From JAWXBK01 sp040878185 (lineage in GTDB: Bacteria > Pseudomonadota > Alphaproteobacteria > Dongiales > Dongiaceae), in the NCBI GenBank assembly GCA_040878185.1, contig JBBDMS010000015.1:82271-146270 (forward strand): a DNA stretch of 64,000 nucleotides, read 5' to 3'. The translations under genes and the position numbers were made by a program. The notes below the pieces were generated by a model. It ran no database searches, had not been told where the DNA came from, and saw only the letters and a program-made list of their open reading frames with translations. Of the stretch, positions 45,059 to 53,503 are shown piece after piece; the stretch's first letter is position 1, and the number at the start of each line of letters is the position of its first letter.

Positions 45059-45835
45059 ATGCGCCAACCAAGAACCATCCTCATCACCGGCGCCAGCAGC
45101 GGCATCGGGGCGGCTTTGGCGGAAGCTTATGCGACCGCCGGCATCCGCCTCGTCCTGACCGGACGGGATCGCGCCCGACTCGACGCCGTCGGCGCCCGCT
45201 GCCGGGCACGCGGCGCCGAGACGGACACACGAATCGTCGACGTGGCCGACCGCGCTTCGATGGCAGCCCTGATCGCCGAATGCGATGCGGCGGCGGCGCT
45301 CGACCTGGTGATCGCGAATGCCGGCGTATCGGCCGGTACGCTCGGCGGACCCGAGCAGGGCGAACAGGTGCGCACGCTGTTCGCGATCAATGTCGATGGC
45401 GTCGTCAACACGGTGCAGCCCGCGATCGAGGCGATGCTGCCGCGCGGGCATGGTCAGATCGCGATCATGAGTTCGCTTGCCGCGCTGCGCGGCTTTCCCG
45501 GTGCGCCGACCTATTGTGCCAGCAAGGCGGCGGTGAAGATCTGGGGCGAGGCGCTGCGCGGCGCTTTGCACCATCGGGGCATCGCCGTGAACGTCATCTG
45601 TCCCGGCTTTATCAGAACCGCCATGAGCGCACAGAACGACTTCCGGATGCCGCTGCTGATGTCGGCCGAGAAGGCGGCGGGCATCATCCAGCGCGGCCTC
45701 GCGCGCAACCGCGCCCGGATCGCGTTCCCGTGGCGGCTTTATGCGGCAGTGTCGCTCGTTGCGTCGCTGCCGCCCGGGCTGATCGATCCGCTGTTGCGGC
45801 GTCTGCCGGCAAAGGCCGGCCAGATCCGGGACTGA
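45059..45835 (+). CDS. short-chain dehydrogenase/reductase
   Basis: A 258-residue classical SDR. The nucleotide motif is ITGASSGIGAALA, then the NAG motif VIANAGVSAG, the catalytic Ser in IMSSLAALRG and the Tyr-x3-Lys in YCASKAAVK. The C-terminus is longer than usual and hydrophobic (LYAAVSLVASLPPGLI), which may bring it to a membrane. Substrate unknown. It is on the plus strand between mltG and yicC, which are adjacent in many relatives, so it looks like an insertion in that cluster. Confidence 0.88.
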   Translation: MRQPRTILITGASSGIGAALAEAYATAGIRLVLTGRDRARLDAVGARCRARGAETDTRIVDVADRASMAALIAECDAAAALDLVIANAGVSAGTLGGPEQGEQVRTLFAINVDGVVNTVQPAIEAMLPRGHGQIAIMSSLAALRGFPGAPTYCASKAAVKIWGEALRGALHHRGIAVNVICPGFIRTAMSAQNDFRMPLLMSAEKAAGIIQRGLARNRARIAFPWRLYAAVSLVASLPPGLIDPLLRRLPAKAGQIRD

Positions 45836-45867
45836 GAGCGGCCCGCCGAGAGCGGCCCGCGCGGCGA

Positions 45868-46935
45868 TTACTCGGTCACGGCCTCTTCGTCAGCGCCGAC
45901 CGGTGCATCCGTGGCCGCTTCCGCAGCGGCGGCCGCAGCGTCTTCGATCTGCTGCGCGCGGATCTGCCGCCAGTTGGCGACATTGCGATTATGCTCGCTC
46001 AGCGTCTTCGCGAAGGCGTGCCCGCCGGTACCATTGGCAACGAAATAGAGATCGTCGGTCGCTTCCGGATTGAGCACCGCCTCGATCGCGTCGCGCCCTG
46101 GATTGGCGATCGGCCCCGGCGGCAGGCCGGCATAGCGATAGGTATTGTACGGGTCGTCGATCGCCAGATCGTCATAGGTGAGCAGACGCCCGAGCGGCGC
46201 TTCGCCCTGCGTCACGGCGTAGATCACCGTCGGATCGGATTGCAGCATCATGCCGCGCTCGAGCCGGTTGACGAAGACGCCGGCGATCCGAGCGCGCTCG
46301 ATTTCGAGCGACGTTTCCTTTTCGACGATCGAGGCCAGCGTCAGCGCCGCCTTCGGCGTATCGAACGGCAGGTCGTCGGCGCGAGACTCCCATAACTCTG
46401 CCAGCGTGCGGCGCATCGCATCGGTCATGCGTTCGGCCAGTGCCGCGCGATCGTCGCCATAGGAATAGAAATAGGTCTCGGGCAGGAATGCGCCCTCTTC
46501 CTGAAAGCGCGAGGCATCGGGCGTGTCGCCGGTCAGCATGTCGGCTGCGGCGATCAGGTCGAGCACCTGCCGGTTGGTCAGGCCCTCGGGAATCGTCAGG
46601 CGATGCTGCACCTGGCGGCCCTCAGACAGCATCGACATGAGGCCGGCCGGGCTGATCCCGGCGGTGAAGATATATTCCCCGGCCTGAAGCGGGCGTTCGC
46701 GGCCGTAGATCCGCACACCCCACTCGAACACCCAGTCATGTTCCAGCAGGCCTGCGTCCGCGAGCTGACCGCCGATGGCGGAGACACTGGCGCCGCGCGG
46801 AATGACGAGCGTGATCTCTTCGGTCGCCGGTCCGGCTTTATGGAAGGTGCGATCGAACCACCAGGCGCCGCCGCCGGCGACCGCGGCCGCCACGACGATA
46901 CAGAGAGCCAGCGCGATCAGCAGAAACCGGCGCAT
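45868..46935 (-). CDS. mltG: endolytic murein transglycosylase MltG
   Basis: Cuts nascent glycan strands and so sets their length, anchored in the inner membrane. The 355-residue protein has an N-terminal membrane anchor (FLLIALALCIVVAAAVAGGG), a LysM-like domain (LVIPRGASVSAIGGQL) and the catalytic domain with the glutamate in ASIVEKETS and the segment MLQSDPTVIYAV. The last 25 residues are Ala/Glu rich. It lies 11 bases after fabF, a widespread pairing. Confidence 0.95.
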   Translation of the reverse strand: MRRFLLIALALCIVVAAAVAGGGAWWFDRTFHKAGPATEEITLVIPRGASVSAIGGQLADAGLLEHDWVFEWGVRIYGRERPLQAGEYIFTAGISPAGLMSMLSEGRQVQHRLTIPEGLTNRQVLDLIAAADMLTGDTPDASRFQEEGAFLPETYFYSYGDDRAALAERMTDAMRRTLAELWESRADDLPFDTPKAALTLASIVEKETSLEIERARIAGVFVNRLERGMMLQSDPTVIYAVTQGEAPLGRLLTYDDLAIDDPYNTYRYAGLPPGPIANPGRDAIEAVLNPEATDDLYFVANGTGGHAFAKTLSEHNRNVANWRQIRAQQIEDAAAAAAEAATDAPVGADEEAVTE

Positions 46936-46946
46936 GGCCGGCAGGA

Positions 46947-48218
46947 TCAGTGAACGCCCGCGAACACCAGGCTCGCGTTCGTGCCGCCGAAGCCGAAGGA
47001 ATTCGAAAGCACGGCGCGGATCGGACGCTGCTTCGCCTGCTTTGGCACCAGATCGACGTCGCAGCCCGGCGAGGGGTTATCGAGATTGAGGGTCGGCGGG
47101 CAGATGCCGTTGCGCAGCGCCTGGATCGAGAAGATCGCCTCGACCGCGCCCGCGGCACCGAGCAGATGGCCGATCGCCGACTTGGTCGACGACATCGAAA
47201 CCTTGTAGGCCGCCGGACCGAACAGCCGCTTCATCGCGCCGAGCTCGATCTCGTCGCCGAGCGGCGTCGAGGTGCCGTGCGCGTTGATATAATCGATATC
47301 GTCCGGCGTGAGTTTCGCGCGCTTCAGAGCCGCGCGCATCGCGCGGAAGCCGCCGCTGCCGTCTGCAGCCGGCGCCGTGATGTGATGCGCATCGCCCGAG
47401 AGACCATAGCCGATGATCTCGGCATAGATCTTGGCGCCGCGCTTCTTCGCGTGCTCCAGTTCCTCGAGCACAACGATGCCCGAGCCATCGCCCATGACGA
47501 ATCCGTCGCGATCCACGTCCCACGGGCGCGACGCGCGCTGCGGGGTGTCGTTGAAGCCAGTCGAGAGCGCGCGGACCGCGGCAAATCCCGCGACGCCAAG
47601 CCGGCAGATCGAGGCTTCCGCACCGCCCGCGACCATCACATCGGCATCGTCGAGTTCGATGAACCGCGCCGCATCGCCAATCGCATGCGCGCCGGTCGCA
47701 CAGGCGGTCACCACCGAATGATTGGGTCCGGTAAAACCGTGCCGGATCGACACATGGCCCGATGCGAGATTGATCAGGGCGGCGGGAATGAAAAACGGGC
47801 TGACGCGCCGGGGGCCGCGCTCGTGCAGCGTGACCGAGGCATCGTAGATGCCCTGCAACCCGCCGATGCCCGATCCGATCAGCACGCCGGTCCGTTCGAG
47901 CGATTCCGGATCGGTCGGCTTCCAGCCGGAATCCTCGACAGCCTCGTCCGCGGCCGCGATGGCGTAATGGATGAACGCATCCATTTTCCGCTGATCTTTC
48001 GGCAGGATGTAGGCGTCGACATCGAAACCGCCGGTCGCCCTGTCGCCGCGCGGAACATTGCCGGCGATCTTGCAGGGCAGGTCGGAAACGTCGAAGGCCT
48101 GAATCGGCCCGATGCCGCTCTCGCCGTTGATCAGTCGCTTCCACACGCGTTCGACGCCACAGCCGAGCGGCGACACGATGCCCATGCCGGTGACGACGAC
48201 GCGTCGCTGCGCAGTCAT
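46947..48218 (-). CDS. fabF: beta-ketoacyl-ACP synthase II
   Basis: Elongates fatty acids by condensing malonyl-ACP with acyl-ACP. The 423-residue protein has the catalytic triad Cys in VTACATGAHAIGDA, His in NAHGTSTPLGD and His in KSAIGHLLGAAG. It starts 45 bases after the acpP stop, and mltG follows. Confidence 0.97.
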   Translation of the reverse strand: MTAQRRVVVTGMGIVSPLGCGVERVWKRLINGESGIGPIQAFDVSDLPCKIAGNVPRGDRATGGFDVDAYILPKDQRKMDAFIHYAIAAADEAVEDSGWKPTDPESLERTGVLIGSGIGGLQGIYDASVTLHERGPRRVSPFFIPAALINLASGHVSIRHGFTGPNHSVVTACATGAHAIGDAARFIELDDADVMVAGGAEASICRLGVAGFAAVRALSTGFNDTPQRASRPWDVDRDGFVMGDGSGIVVLEELEHAKKRGAKIYAEIIGYGLSGDAHHITAPAADGSGGFRAMRAALKRAKLTPDDIDYINAHGTSTPLGDEIELGAMKRLFGPAAYKVSMSSTKSAIGHLLGAAGAVEAIFSIQALRNGICPPTLNLDNPSPGCDVDLVPKQAKQRPIRAVLSNSFGFGGTNASLVFAGVH

Positions 48219-48263
48219 GCAGGTCCGTGGAGGAAGAAGCGCGGTCTCAGCACCGGCCGGGGA

Positions 48264-48506
48264 TCAGCTATTCGCCGCGTGCTGCTCGATGAACGCGATG
48301 GCGTCCTTGACGGTCTGGATCTTCTCGGCGGCGTCGTCCGGAATCTCGCACCCGAACTCTTCCTCGAAGGCCATGACCAACTCGACGGTATCGAGGCTGT
48401 CGGCACCGAGGTCGTCAATGAAGCTTGCGCCTTCGTTGACCTTCGATTCATCGACGCCCAGATGTTCGACGACGATCTTTTTCACCCGCTCGGCGATGTC
48501 GCTCAT
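48264..48506 (-). CDS. acpP: acyl carrier protein
   Basis: Carries growing acyl chains on phosphopantetheine. The 80-residue acidic protein has the attachment site Ser37 in DDLGADSLDTVELVMAFEE. The start is preceded by GAGGGG. A 163-base gap to fabG upstream suggests it may have its own promoter, as acpP usually does. Confidence 0.97.
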   Translation of the reverse strand: MSDIAERVKKIVVEHLGVDESKVNEGASFIDDLGADSLDTVELVMAFEEEFGCEIPDDAAEKIQTVKDAIAFIEQHAANS

Positions 48507-48669
48507 GTTGATATAACCCCTCGAAAAACGTTGCTGCCGCCGTTGCCCTCAAGCTCGGATCCGAACCCGCCGCTTGCTGCGAGTCGTCCGGACGGCCGAC
48601 CGTGAGGGCGGCGTCCAATAACACAGCAGCCGAAGCTTGGCCAGCACCGCGGACCCTAGGAAAAAGCGC

Positions 48670-49407
48670 TTATATCATCGCCATTCCGCCGTTGACGTGC
48701 AAGGTCTGCCCGGTGACATAGGACGCCTCGTCGGCGGCCAGAAAAGCCACGCAGGCCGCCACCTCTTCGACCGTCCCGAGGCGGCCGAGCGGGATCCCCG
48801 AGAGGAACCGCTCGCGCGTCTTCTCGCTGACCGCATCGGTCATGGCGGTCGCGATGAAGCCCGGCGCCACACAATTGACTGTGATCCCGCGGGTCGCGAC
48901 CTCCTGGGCGATGGCTTTCGACATGCCGACGACGCCGGCCTTGGCGGCTGCATAATTCGCCTGGCCGGGATTGCCGATCACGCCGCTGATCGAGCCGATA
49001 TTGATGATCCGGCCGGCGCGCTGTTTCATCATGCCCCTGAGCGCGGCACGGGTCAGGCGGAACACCGTCGCCAGATTGAGATCGATAACGGCCTGCCAGT
49101 CGTCGTCCTTCAGCCGCATCGCGAGCCCGTCGCGGGTGATGCCCGCATTGTTGACCAGCACATCGAGCCCACCCATCGCCGCCTCGGCTTCGCCGATCAG
49201 TTTGTCGGCGGCCCCGGCCTCGGAGAGATTGGCCGGCAGGATATGGGTGCGCTCGCCCAGGGCATTGGCCAGCGTCTCGAGCGCCTCGCGGCGCGTTCCG
49301 GAAAGCGCAACGACGGCGCCCTGCTCGTGGAGGCCGCGCGCTATCGCACCACCGATACCACCAGACGCGCCGGTGACCAGCGCCCGTTTACCCGTCAGAT
49401 CGAACAT
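48670..49407 (-). CDS. fabG: 3-oxoacyl-ACP reductase
   Basis: NADPH-dependent SDR that reduces beta-ketoacyl-ACP. The 245-residue protein has TGASGGIGGAIA, NNAGITRDGL, the catalytic Ser in NIGSISG and YAAAKAG. The C-terminal GQTLHVNGGMAMI is typical of FabG. It lies between fabD and acpP, the classical order. Confidence 0.96.
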   Translation of the reverse strand: MFDLTGKRALVTGASGGIGGAIARGLHEQGAVVALSGTRREALETLANALGERTHILPANLSEAGAADKLIGEAEAAMGGLDVLVNNAGITRDGLAMRLKDDDWQAVIDLNLATVFRLTRAALRGMMKQRAGRIINIGSISGVIGNPGQANYAAAKAGVVGMSKAIAQEVATRGITVNCVAPGFIATAMTDAVSEKTRERFLSGIPLGRLGTVEEVAACVAFLAADEASYVTGQTLHVNGGMAMI

Positions 49408-49446
49408 CGCCTGCCATCCTCGTCCGCTATCGGTTTTCTTATCGGT

Positions 49447-50409
49447 TCAGAGCAGCTTGAGCGCCGCCTCGATATCGGCCGGCTCGCCCACCGCCTGCGC
49501 CGCCAGATCGCGATCGATCCGCCGCACCAGGCCGCTCAATACCTTGCCGGCGCCGAGTTCGAACATCTGCTCGACGCCCGCTGCCTTCATCGCCAGCACG
49601 CTTTCGCGCCAACGCACCATGCCGGTCACCTGTTCCACCAGGAGATCGCGGATCGTACCCGGATCGCTGACCGGCGCCGCGGTGACATTCGCCACCAGCG
49701 GCACCAGAGGCTGGTTCAAGGGAACGGCGACCAGTGCCTCCGCCATTTCGTCCGCGGCGGGTTGCATCAGCGCACAATGGAAAGGCGCGCTGACCGGCAG
49801 CATGACACTGCGTTTGGCGCCGCGCGCCGAGGCAAGAGCGATTGCGCGTTCGACCGCCGCCAGATGACCGCTGACCACGATCTGCCCCGGCGCGTTGTCG
49901 TTCGCGGTGTCGCAAATCTGGGGGCCAATTTCTTTCGGCGCCGATGCGGCCGCTTCGGCCGCGACCGCCTGTACGACATCCAGTTCGAGCCCGAGCAGCG
50001 CCGCCATGGCGCCCTCGCCCACCGGCACGGCCCGCTGCATGGCACTGCCGCGGCGGCGCAGCAGCCGGGCGGCATCGCCCAGGCTGAATGCGCCGGCGGC
50101 GGCGAGCGCCGAATATTCGCCGAGCGAATGGCCGGCAACGAAGGCGATCCGGTCGCGGAGGTCGAGCCCGCCTTCCTGCGACAGCACCCGAAAGACCGCC
50201 ATCGAGACCGCCATCAGGGCGGGCTGGGCGTTCTCGGTCAGGCGCAGGTCGCTGTCCTCGCCCTCGAACATGAGGCGGCTCAGGCACTGGTCGAGGGCGT
50301 CGTCGACCTCCTCGAAGACCTCGCGCGCGGCCGGGAAGGTTTCGGCGAGGGATTTGCCCATGCCGACGGCCTGCGAGCCCTGGCCGGGAAACAGGAACGC
50401 GCGCGCCAT
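49447..50409 (-). CDS. fabD: malonyl-CoA:ACP transacylase
   Basis: Loads malonyl groups onto ACP. The 320-residue protein starts MARAFLFPGQGSQAVGMG, has the nucleophile in GHSLGEYSALAAAG and the catalytic histidine in VSAPFHCALM. ATG 50409 is preferred over a longer frame (to 50454) because AGGGG lies about 10 bases upstream and the family begins here. It is first in fabD-fabG-acpP-fabF. Confidence 0.95.
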   Translation of the reverse strand: MARAFLFPGQGSQAVGMGKSLAETFPAAREVFEEVDDALDQCLSRLMFEGEDSDLRLTENAQPALMAVSMAVFRVLSQEGGLDLRDRIAFVAGHSLGEYSALAAAGAFSLGDAARLLRRRGSAMQRAVPVGEGAMAALLGLELDVVQAVAAEAAASAPKEIGPQICDTANDNAPGQIVVSGHLAAVERAIALASARGAKRSVMLPVSAPFHCALMQPAADEMAEALVAVPLNQPLVPLVANVTAAPVSDPGTIRDLLVEQVTGMVRWRESVLAMKAAGVEQMFELGAGKVLSGLVRRIDRDLAAQAVGEPADIEAALKLL

Positions 50410-50509
50410 CCAATAGTCCCCTATAATGTGCGAAAATCGATCGCGGGCGGGCATTGAAGGCGCGGGATTCCGGGCCTGTCAAGCAAGCCACACAGCGGTT
50501 TTCGGTCGC

Positions 50510-50537
50510 TTGCGGCCCCTAGTTAAATGTGTATAGT
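50510..50537 (+). promoter_or_regulatory. predicted promoter of the rpsF operon
   Basis: TTGCGG (50510-50515), a 16-base spacer and TATAGT (50532-50537), then CCGCGCC. The spacer and the downstream sequence match the rpmG promoter. Confidence 0.6.
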
Positions 50538-50680
50538 CCGCGCCTTCGCAAAACCGACTCCTTGCCGGTTTCGAGCGGCCGTCCCAGGCACGGGACGCCC
50601 CTCCGAGCCGGCTAGAGATGCGGCGACTGCCGGTTCGGCCGGCGCGGCGCATCGTTCGATCAGCCAGAGGGAGCCACATA
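50538..50680 (+). promoter_or_regulatory. structured leader of rpsF-rpsR-rplI
   Basis: A leader of about 140 bases with three visible hairpins: AAACCG/CGGTTT (50551-50571), CGTCCC/GGGACG (50580-50597) and GCCGG/CCGGC (50629-50643). Autogenous control of this operon by an S6:S18-binding leader is known in other bacteria. I could not match the exact consensus, so this is only a candidate. AGAGGGAG (50666-50673) is the Shine-Dalgarno of rpsF. Confidence 0.4.
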
Positions 50681-51181
50681 GTGCCGTATTACGAGAACGT
50701 GTTCATCGCACGTCAGGACGCTTCGCCTGCCCAGGTGGAAGCTCTGACCGAAGGTTTCGCCACCGTCATCGCCGAAAATGGCGGCACGGTCGGCAAGCGC
50801 GAATATTGGGGTCTGCGCAGCCTCGCCTATCGCATCAACAAGAATCGCAAGGGCCACTACACGCTCATGAACATCGACGCCCCTTCGGCCGCGGTGGTCG
50901 AGATGGAGCGGCTGATGCGGATCAACGAAGACGTGCTTCGCTATCTGACGGTGCGCGTCGAGGCTCTCGAAGAGGGCCCCTCGCCGATGATGCGCAGCCG
51001 CGACGAGCGGGGCGAGCGTGGCGACCGCGATCGGGGTGACCGCGGCGATCGCGGCGGCCGTCGCGACCGCGACGATCGGGGCGGACGCGACGATCGGGGT
51101 GGGCGCGACGATCGCGGCCCGCGCCGCGACAGCGCACCGCGCGATATCGAAGCTGACGCCGTCAAGGGAGACGTCGCATGA
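50681..51181 (+). CDS. rpsF: 30S ribosomal protein S6 (bS6) with Arg/Asp/Gly-rich tail
   Basis: Small-subunit protein that pairs with S18. Residues 1-100 are the S6 fold (YYENVFIARQD, RSLAYRINKNRKGHY, YLTVRVEAL). They are followed by a 55-residue tail of RD/RG repeats (RGDRDRGDRG, RDDRGG), longer than in E. coli but common in alphaproteobacteria. The start is GTG 50681 with a strong Shine-Dalgarno 8 bases upstream. The stop overlaps the rpsR start (ATGA). Confidence 0.95.
   Translation: MPYYENVFIARQDASPAQVEALTEGFATVIAENGGTVGKREYWGLRSLAYRINKNRKGHYTLMNIDAPSAAVVEMERLMRINEDVLRYLTVRVEALEEGPSPMMRSRDERGERGDRDRGDRGDRGGRRDRDDRGGRDDRGGRDDRGPRRDSAPRDIEADAVKGDVA
51068..51121 (+). repeat. three tandem 18-base units inside rpsF
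   Basis: Units at 51068-51085, 51086-51103 and 51104-51121, each starting CGCGACGATCG and coding for RDDRGG-type peptides. They are coding repeats in the tail of S6, likely grown by slippage. Related but less regular units precede them (from about 51016). Confidence 0.8.
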
Positions 51182-51432
51182 GCGGTCCCACCGTTACCCG
51201 GGCCGGTTCCGGCCGGCCGCGTTTCCGTCGCCGCAAGAGCTGTCCGTTCAGCGGTCCGAATGCGCCGACGATCGATTACAAGGACACGCGGCTGCTGCAG
51301 CGTTTCCTTTCCGAGCGCGGCAAGATCGTGCCGAGCCGCATCACCGCGGTTTCGGCCAAGCGCCAGCGTGAACTCTCACAGGCCATCAAGCGCTCGCGTT
51401 TCCTGGCGCTGCTGCCCTATTTGCTGAAGTAG
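51178..51432 (+). CDS. rpsR: 30S ribosomal protein S18
   Basis: Small-subunit protein, 84 residues. It has the basic start RPRFRRRKSCPFSG, then IDYKDTRLLQRFLSERGKIVPSRITAVSAK and RELSQAIKRSRFLALLPY, the S18 signature. It overlaps the rpsF stop by four bases and ends 7 bases before rplI. Confidence 0.98.
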   Translation: MSGPTVTRAGSGRPRFRRRKSCPFSGPNAPTIDYKDTRLLQRFLSERGKIVPSRITAVSAKRQRELSQAIKRSRFLALLPYLLK

Positions 51433-51439
51433 AATCATC

Positions 51440-52048
51440 ATGGTCGAAGTCATTCTGCTCGAGCGCGTCGAGAAACTGGGCCAGATGGGCGACATCGTGA
51501 AGGTGCGCCCGGGTTTTGCGCGCAATTTCCTGTTGCCGCAGAAGAAGGCGCTGCGCGCAACCGAGAACAACAAGAAGCGGTTCCAGGAACAGCGCGTCCA
51601 GCTTGAAGCAGTCAACCTGCAGCGTCGCCAGGAAGCCGAGAAGGTGGCGCCGAGTCTCGATAATATGGTGGTCACGCTGATCCGACAGGCCGGCGAGACC
51701 GGTCAGCTGTTCGGTTCCGCCACGACCCGCGACATCGCCGACGCGGTCGTCGCCAAGGGCGTGACGATCGGCCGCCAGCAGGTCCAGCTCGATCGGCCGA
51801 TCAAGGAGCTGGGGCTGGTGCCGGTGCGCATCGTTCTGCATCCCGAAGTGTCGGTGACCGTGACGGTCAACGTCGCGCGGTCGCTCGACGAAGCGGAAGT
51901 TCAGTTGAAGACCGGCACCGCCGTGGTCGGCGAGCGGGACGCGCCCGAAGTCGATTACCTGGCCGACGAATCCGCCGCCGAAGCCGCCGCACAGGCGGTC
52001 ATGGAAGAGCCCTCGGGGGAGAGCGCTTCCGAAAAGGCGAAAGATTAG
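51440..52048 (+). CDS. rplI: 50S ribosomal protein L9
   Basis: Large-subunit protein, 202 residues. The N-terminal domain VEVILLERVEKLGQMGD and VRPGFARNFLLPQKKALRAT is the L9 signature. A connecting helix and the C-terminal domain follow, then an acidic, Ala/Glu-rich tail of about 40 residues beyond the E. coli length. The DUF2232 membrane protein gene that often lies between rpsR and rplI in relatives is absent. Confidence 0.97.
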   Translation: MVEVILLERVEKLGQMGDIVKVRPGFARNFLLPQKKALRATENNKKRFQEQRVQLEAVNLQRRQEAEKVAPSLDNMVVTLIRQAGETGQLFGSATTRDIADAVVAKGVTIGRQQVQLDRPIKELGLVPVRIVLHPEVSVTVTVNVARSLDEAEVQLKTGTAVVGERDAPEVDYLADESAAEAAAQAVMEEPSGESASEKAKD

Positions 52049-52118
52049 GGCAAACCCGGACCCGGCATCGCCGCATGGACGGTGGCGCAGGGTCTGGTAG
52101 TCTGCCAGTTCTCGATAC

Positions 52119-52135
52119 GCGGCCATAACGGCCGC
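52119..52135 (+). other. short GC hairpin between rplI and cfa
   Basis: A perfect 6-bp stem, GCGGCC/GGCCGC, around the loop ATAAC. No T-run follows, so a rho-independent terminator is unlikely. It may belong to the cfa leader. Confidence 0.3.
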
Positions 52136-52172
52136 CCGTCGGGTCGCAAGACCGGGAGGAACGACGGCTACG

Positions 52173-53405
52173 ATGTTGATCGCGGGCCTTTTGGGGCGGC
52201 TCGTGCGTGAAGGCCGCCTGACCGTAATCGATGCCTCAGGGCGCCGGCATGAGATCGCCGGCACGGCTCCGGGGCCGGCCGTGACGATACGCCTGCATGA
52301 CCGGCGCATCGAACGCCAGCTCCTCACCAATCCCAAGCTGCATTTCGGCGAAGCCTATATGGACGGCCGGATCACGATCGAGGAAGGCACCCTTCCCGAT
52401 ATGCTCGATCTGCTGACCCGCAACATGGCGGCGCTCGAAGGCGGCGGGATGCAGCCGATCCGAAACTGGCTCGGCAAAGCCCTGCATTTCCTCTTCACCC
52501 ACAATCCGGTCGGCCGGGCGCAGAAGAACGTCGCGCATCATTACGACCTGTCGGGCGCGCTCTACGACCTGTTCCTCGATCAGGACCGGCAATATTCCTG
52601 CGCATACTTCATGACCGACAATGACAGTCTTGATGTAGCACAACATAACAAGAAGCTTCACATCGCAGCCAAGCTGCTGCTTGAGCCGGGCCAGAAGCTG
52701 CTCGATATCGGGAGCGGCTGGGGCGGGCTCGGTCTCTATCTTGCGAAACTCGAACAGATCGACGTGACCGGGGTCACGCTTTCGACCGAACAGCAGAAGG
52801 TCTCCGAGACGCGCGCGGCCGAAGCGGGACTGAGCGACCGGGCCCGTTTCCATCTGCGCGACTATCGCCAGCAGACCGGGCCGTTCGACCGCATCGTCTC
52901 GGTCGGCATGTTCGAGCATGTCGGCCCCGGCCATTACCGCGAGTATTTCGCCAAGGTGAAGGAACTGCTCACCGACGACGGCGTCATGCTGTTGCATTCA
53001 ATCGGCCGGATGGAGCCGCCGGGTGCGACCAACCCGTGGCTGCGGAAGTATATATTCCCAGGCGGTTACACCCCGGCTCTATCCGAAGTTCTCCGCGCAG
53101 TTGAGGATGTCGGGCTGTGGGTGACCGATATCGAAATACTGCGGCTGCACTATGCGAAGACCATTAACGAGTGGTATCGGCGCTTCATGCGCAACCGTGA
53201 GCGCGTCAAGGCGCTCTACGACGAGCGTTTCTGCCGGATGTGGGAATTCTATCTGGTCGGCTGCGAGTACGCTTTCCGCAATCTGGATCAAATGGTGTTC
53301 CAGATGCAGATCGCGCGCCGTCAGGATGCCGTACCGCTCACCCGCGAGTATATCTCCGACTACGAACGGCAGAACGCCGCCAAAGTTGCGATCGCCGCGT
53401 CCTGA
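52173..53405 (+). CDS. cfa: cyclopropane-fatty-acyl-phospholipid synthase
   Basis: Adds a methylene from SAM across the double bond of membrane lipid chains. The 410-residue protein has the SAM loop KLLDIGSGWGGLGLYLAK, the substrate segment YDLSGALYDLFLDQDRQYSCAYF, VSVGMFEHVG and LRKYIFPGGYTP, all family hallmarks. An N-terminal SCP2-like part (about residues 1-100) is present. It lies between rplI and dnaB, which are neighbours in many relatives, so it seems inserted there. Confidence 0.95.
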   Translation: MLIAGLLGRLVREGRLTVIDASGRRHEIAGTAPGPAVTIRLHDRRIERQLLTNPKLHFGEAYMDGRITIEEGTLPDMLDLLTRNMAALEGGGMQPIRNWLGKALHFLFTHNPVGRAQKNVAHHYDLSGALYDLFLDQDRQYSCAYFMTDNDSLDVAQHNKKLHIAAKLLLEPGQKLLDIGSGWGGLGLYLAKLEQIDVTGVTLSTEQQKVSETRAAEAGLSDRARFHLRDYRQQTGPFDRIVSVGMFEHVGPGHYREYFAKVKELLTDDGVMLLHSIGRMEPPGATNPWLRKYIFPGGYTPALSEVLRAVEDVGLWVTDIEILRLHYAKTINEWYRRFMRNRERVKALYDERFCRMWEFYLVGCEYAFRNLDQMVFQMQIARRQDAVPLTREYISDYERQNAAKVAIAAS

Positions 53406-53469
53406 CCGGCGACCGGCTCGCCATATTCTCGCCCGATATCCCCGTTACTCACAGCGACTCGGTGCTGGC

Positions 53470-53493
53470 TGTTAGGATCGATTGGCCCTAACA
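53470..53493 (+). other. hairpin just upstream of the dnaB start
   Basis: TGTTAGG (53470-53476) pairs with CCTAACA (53487-53493) around a ten-base loop. It ends 10 bases before ATG 53504. It could act in translation control of dnaB or simply be a weak terminator; no T-run follows. Confidence 0.35.
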
Positions 53494-53503
53494 CTGGCTG
53501 ATC

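Noticed and set aside
51016..51121. Regular short repeats that resemble a CRISPR or satellite
   Set aside because: They are in frame inside rpsF, have no spacers and code for RD/RG repeats.
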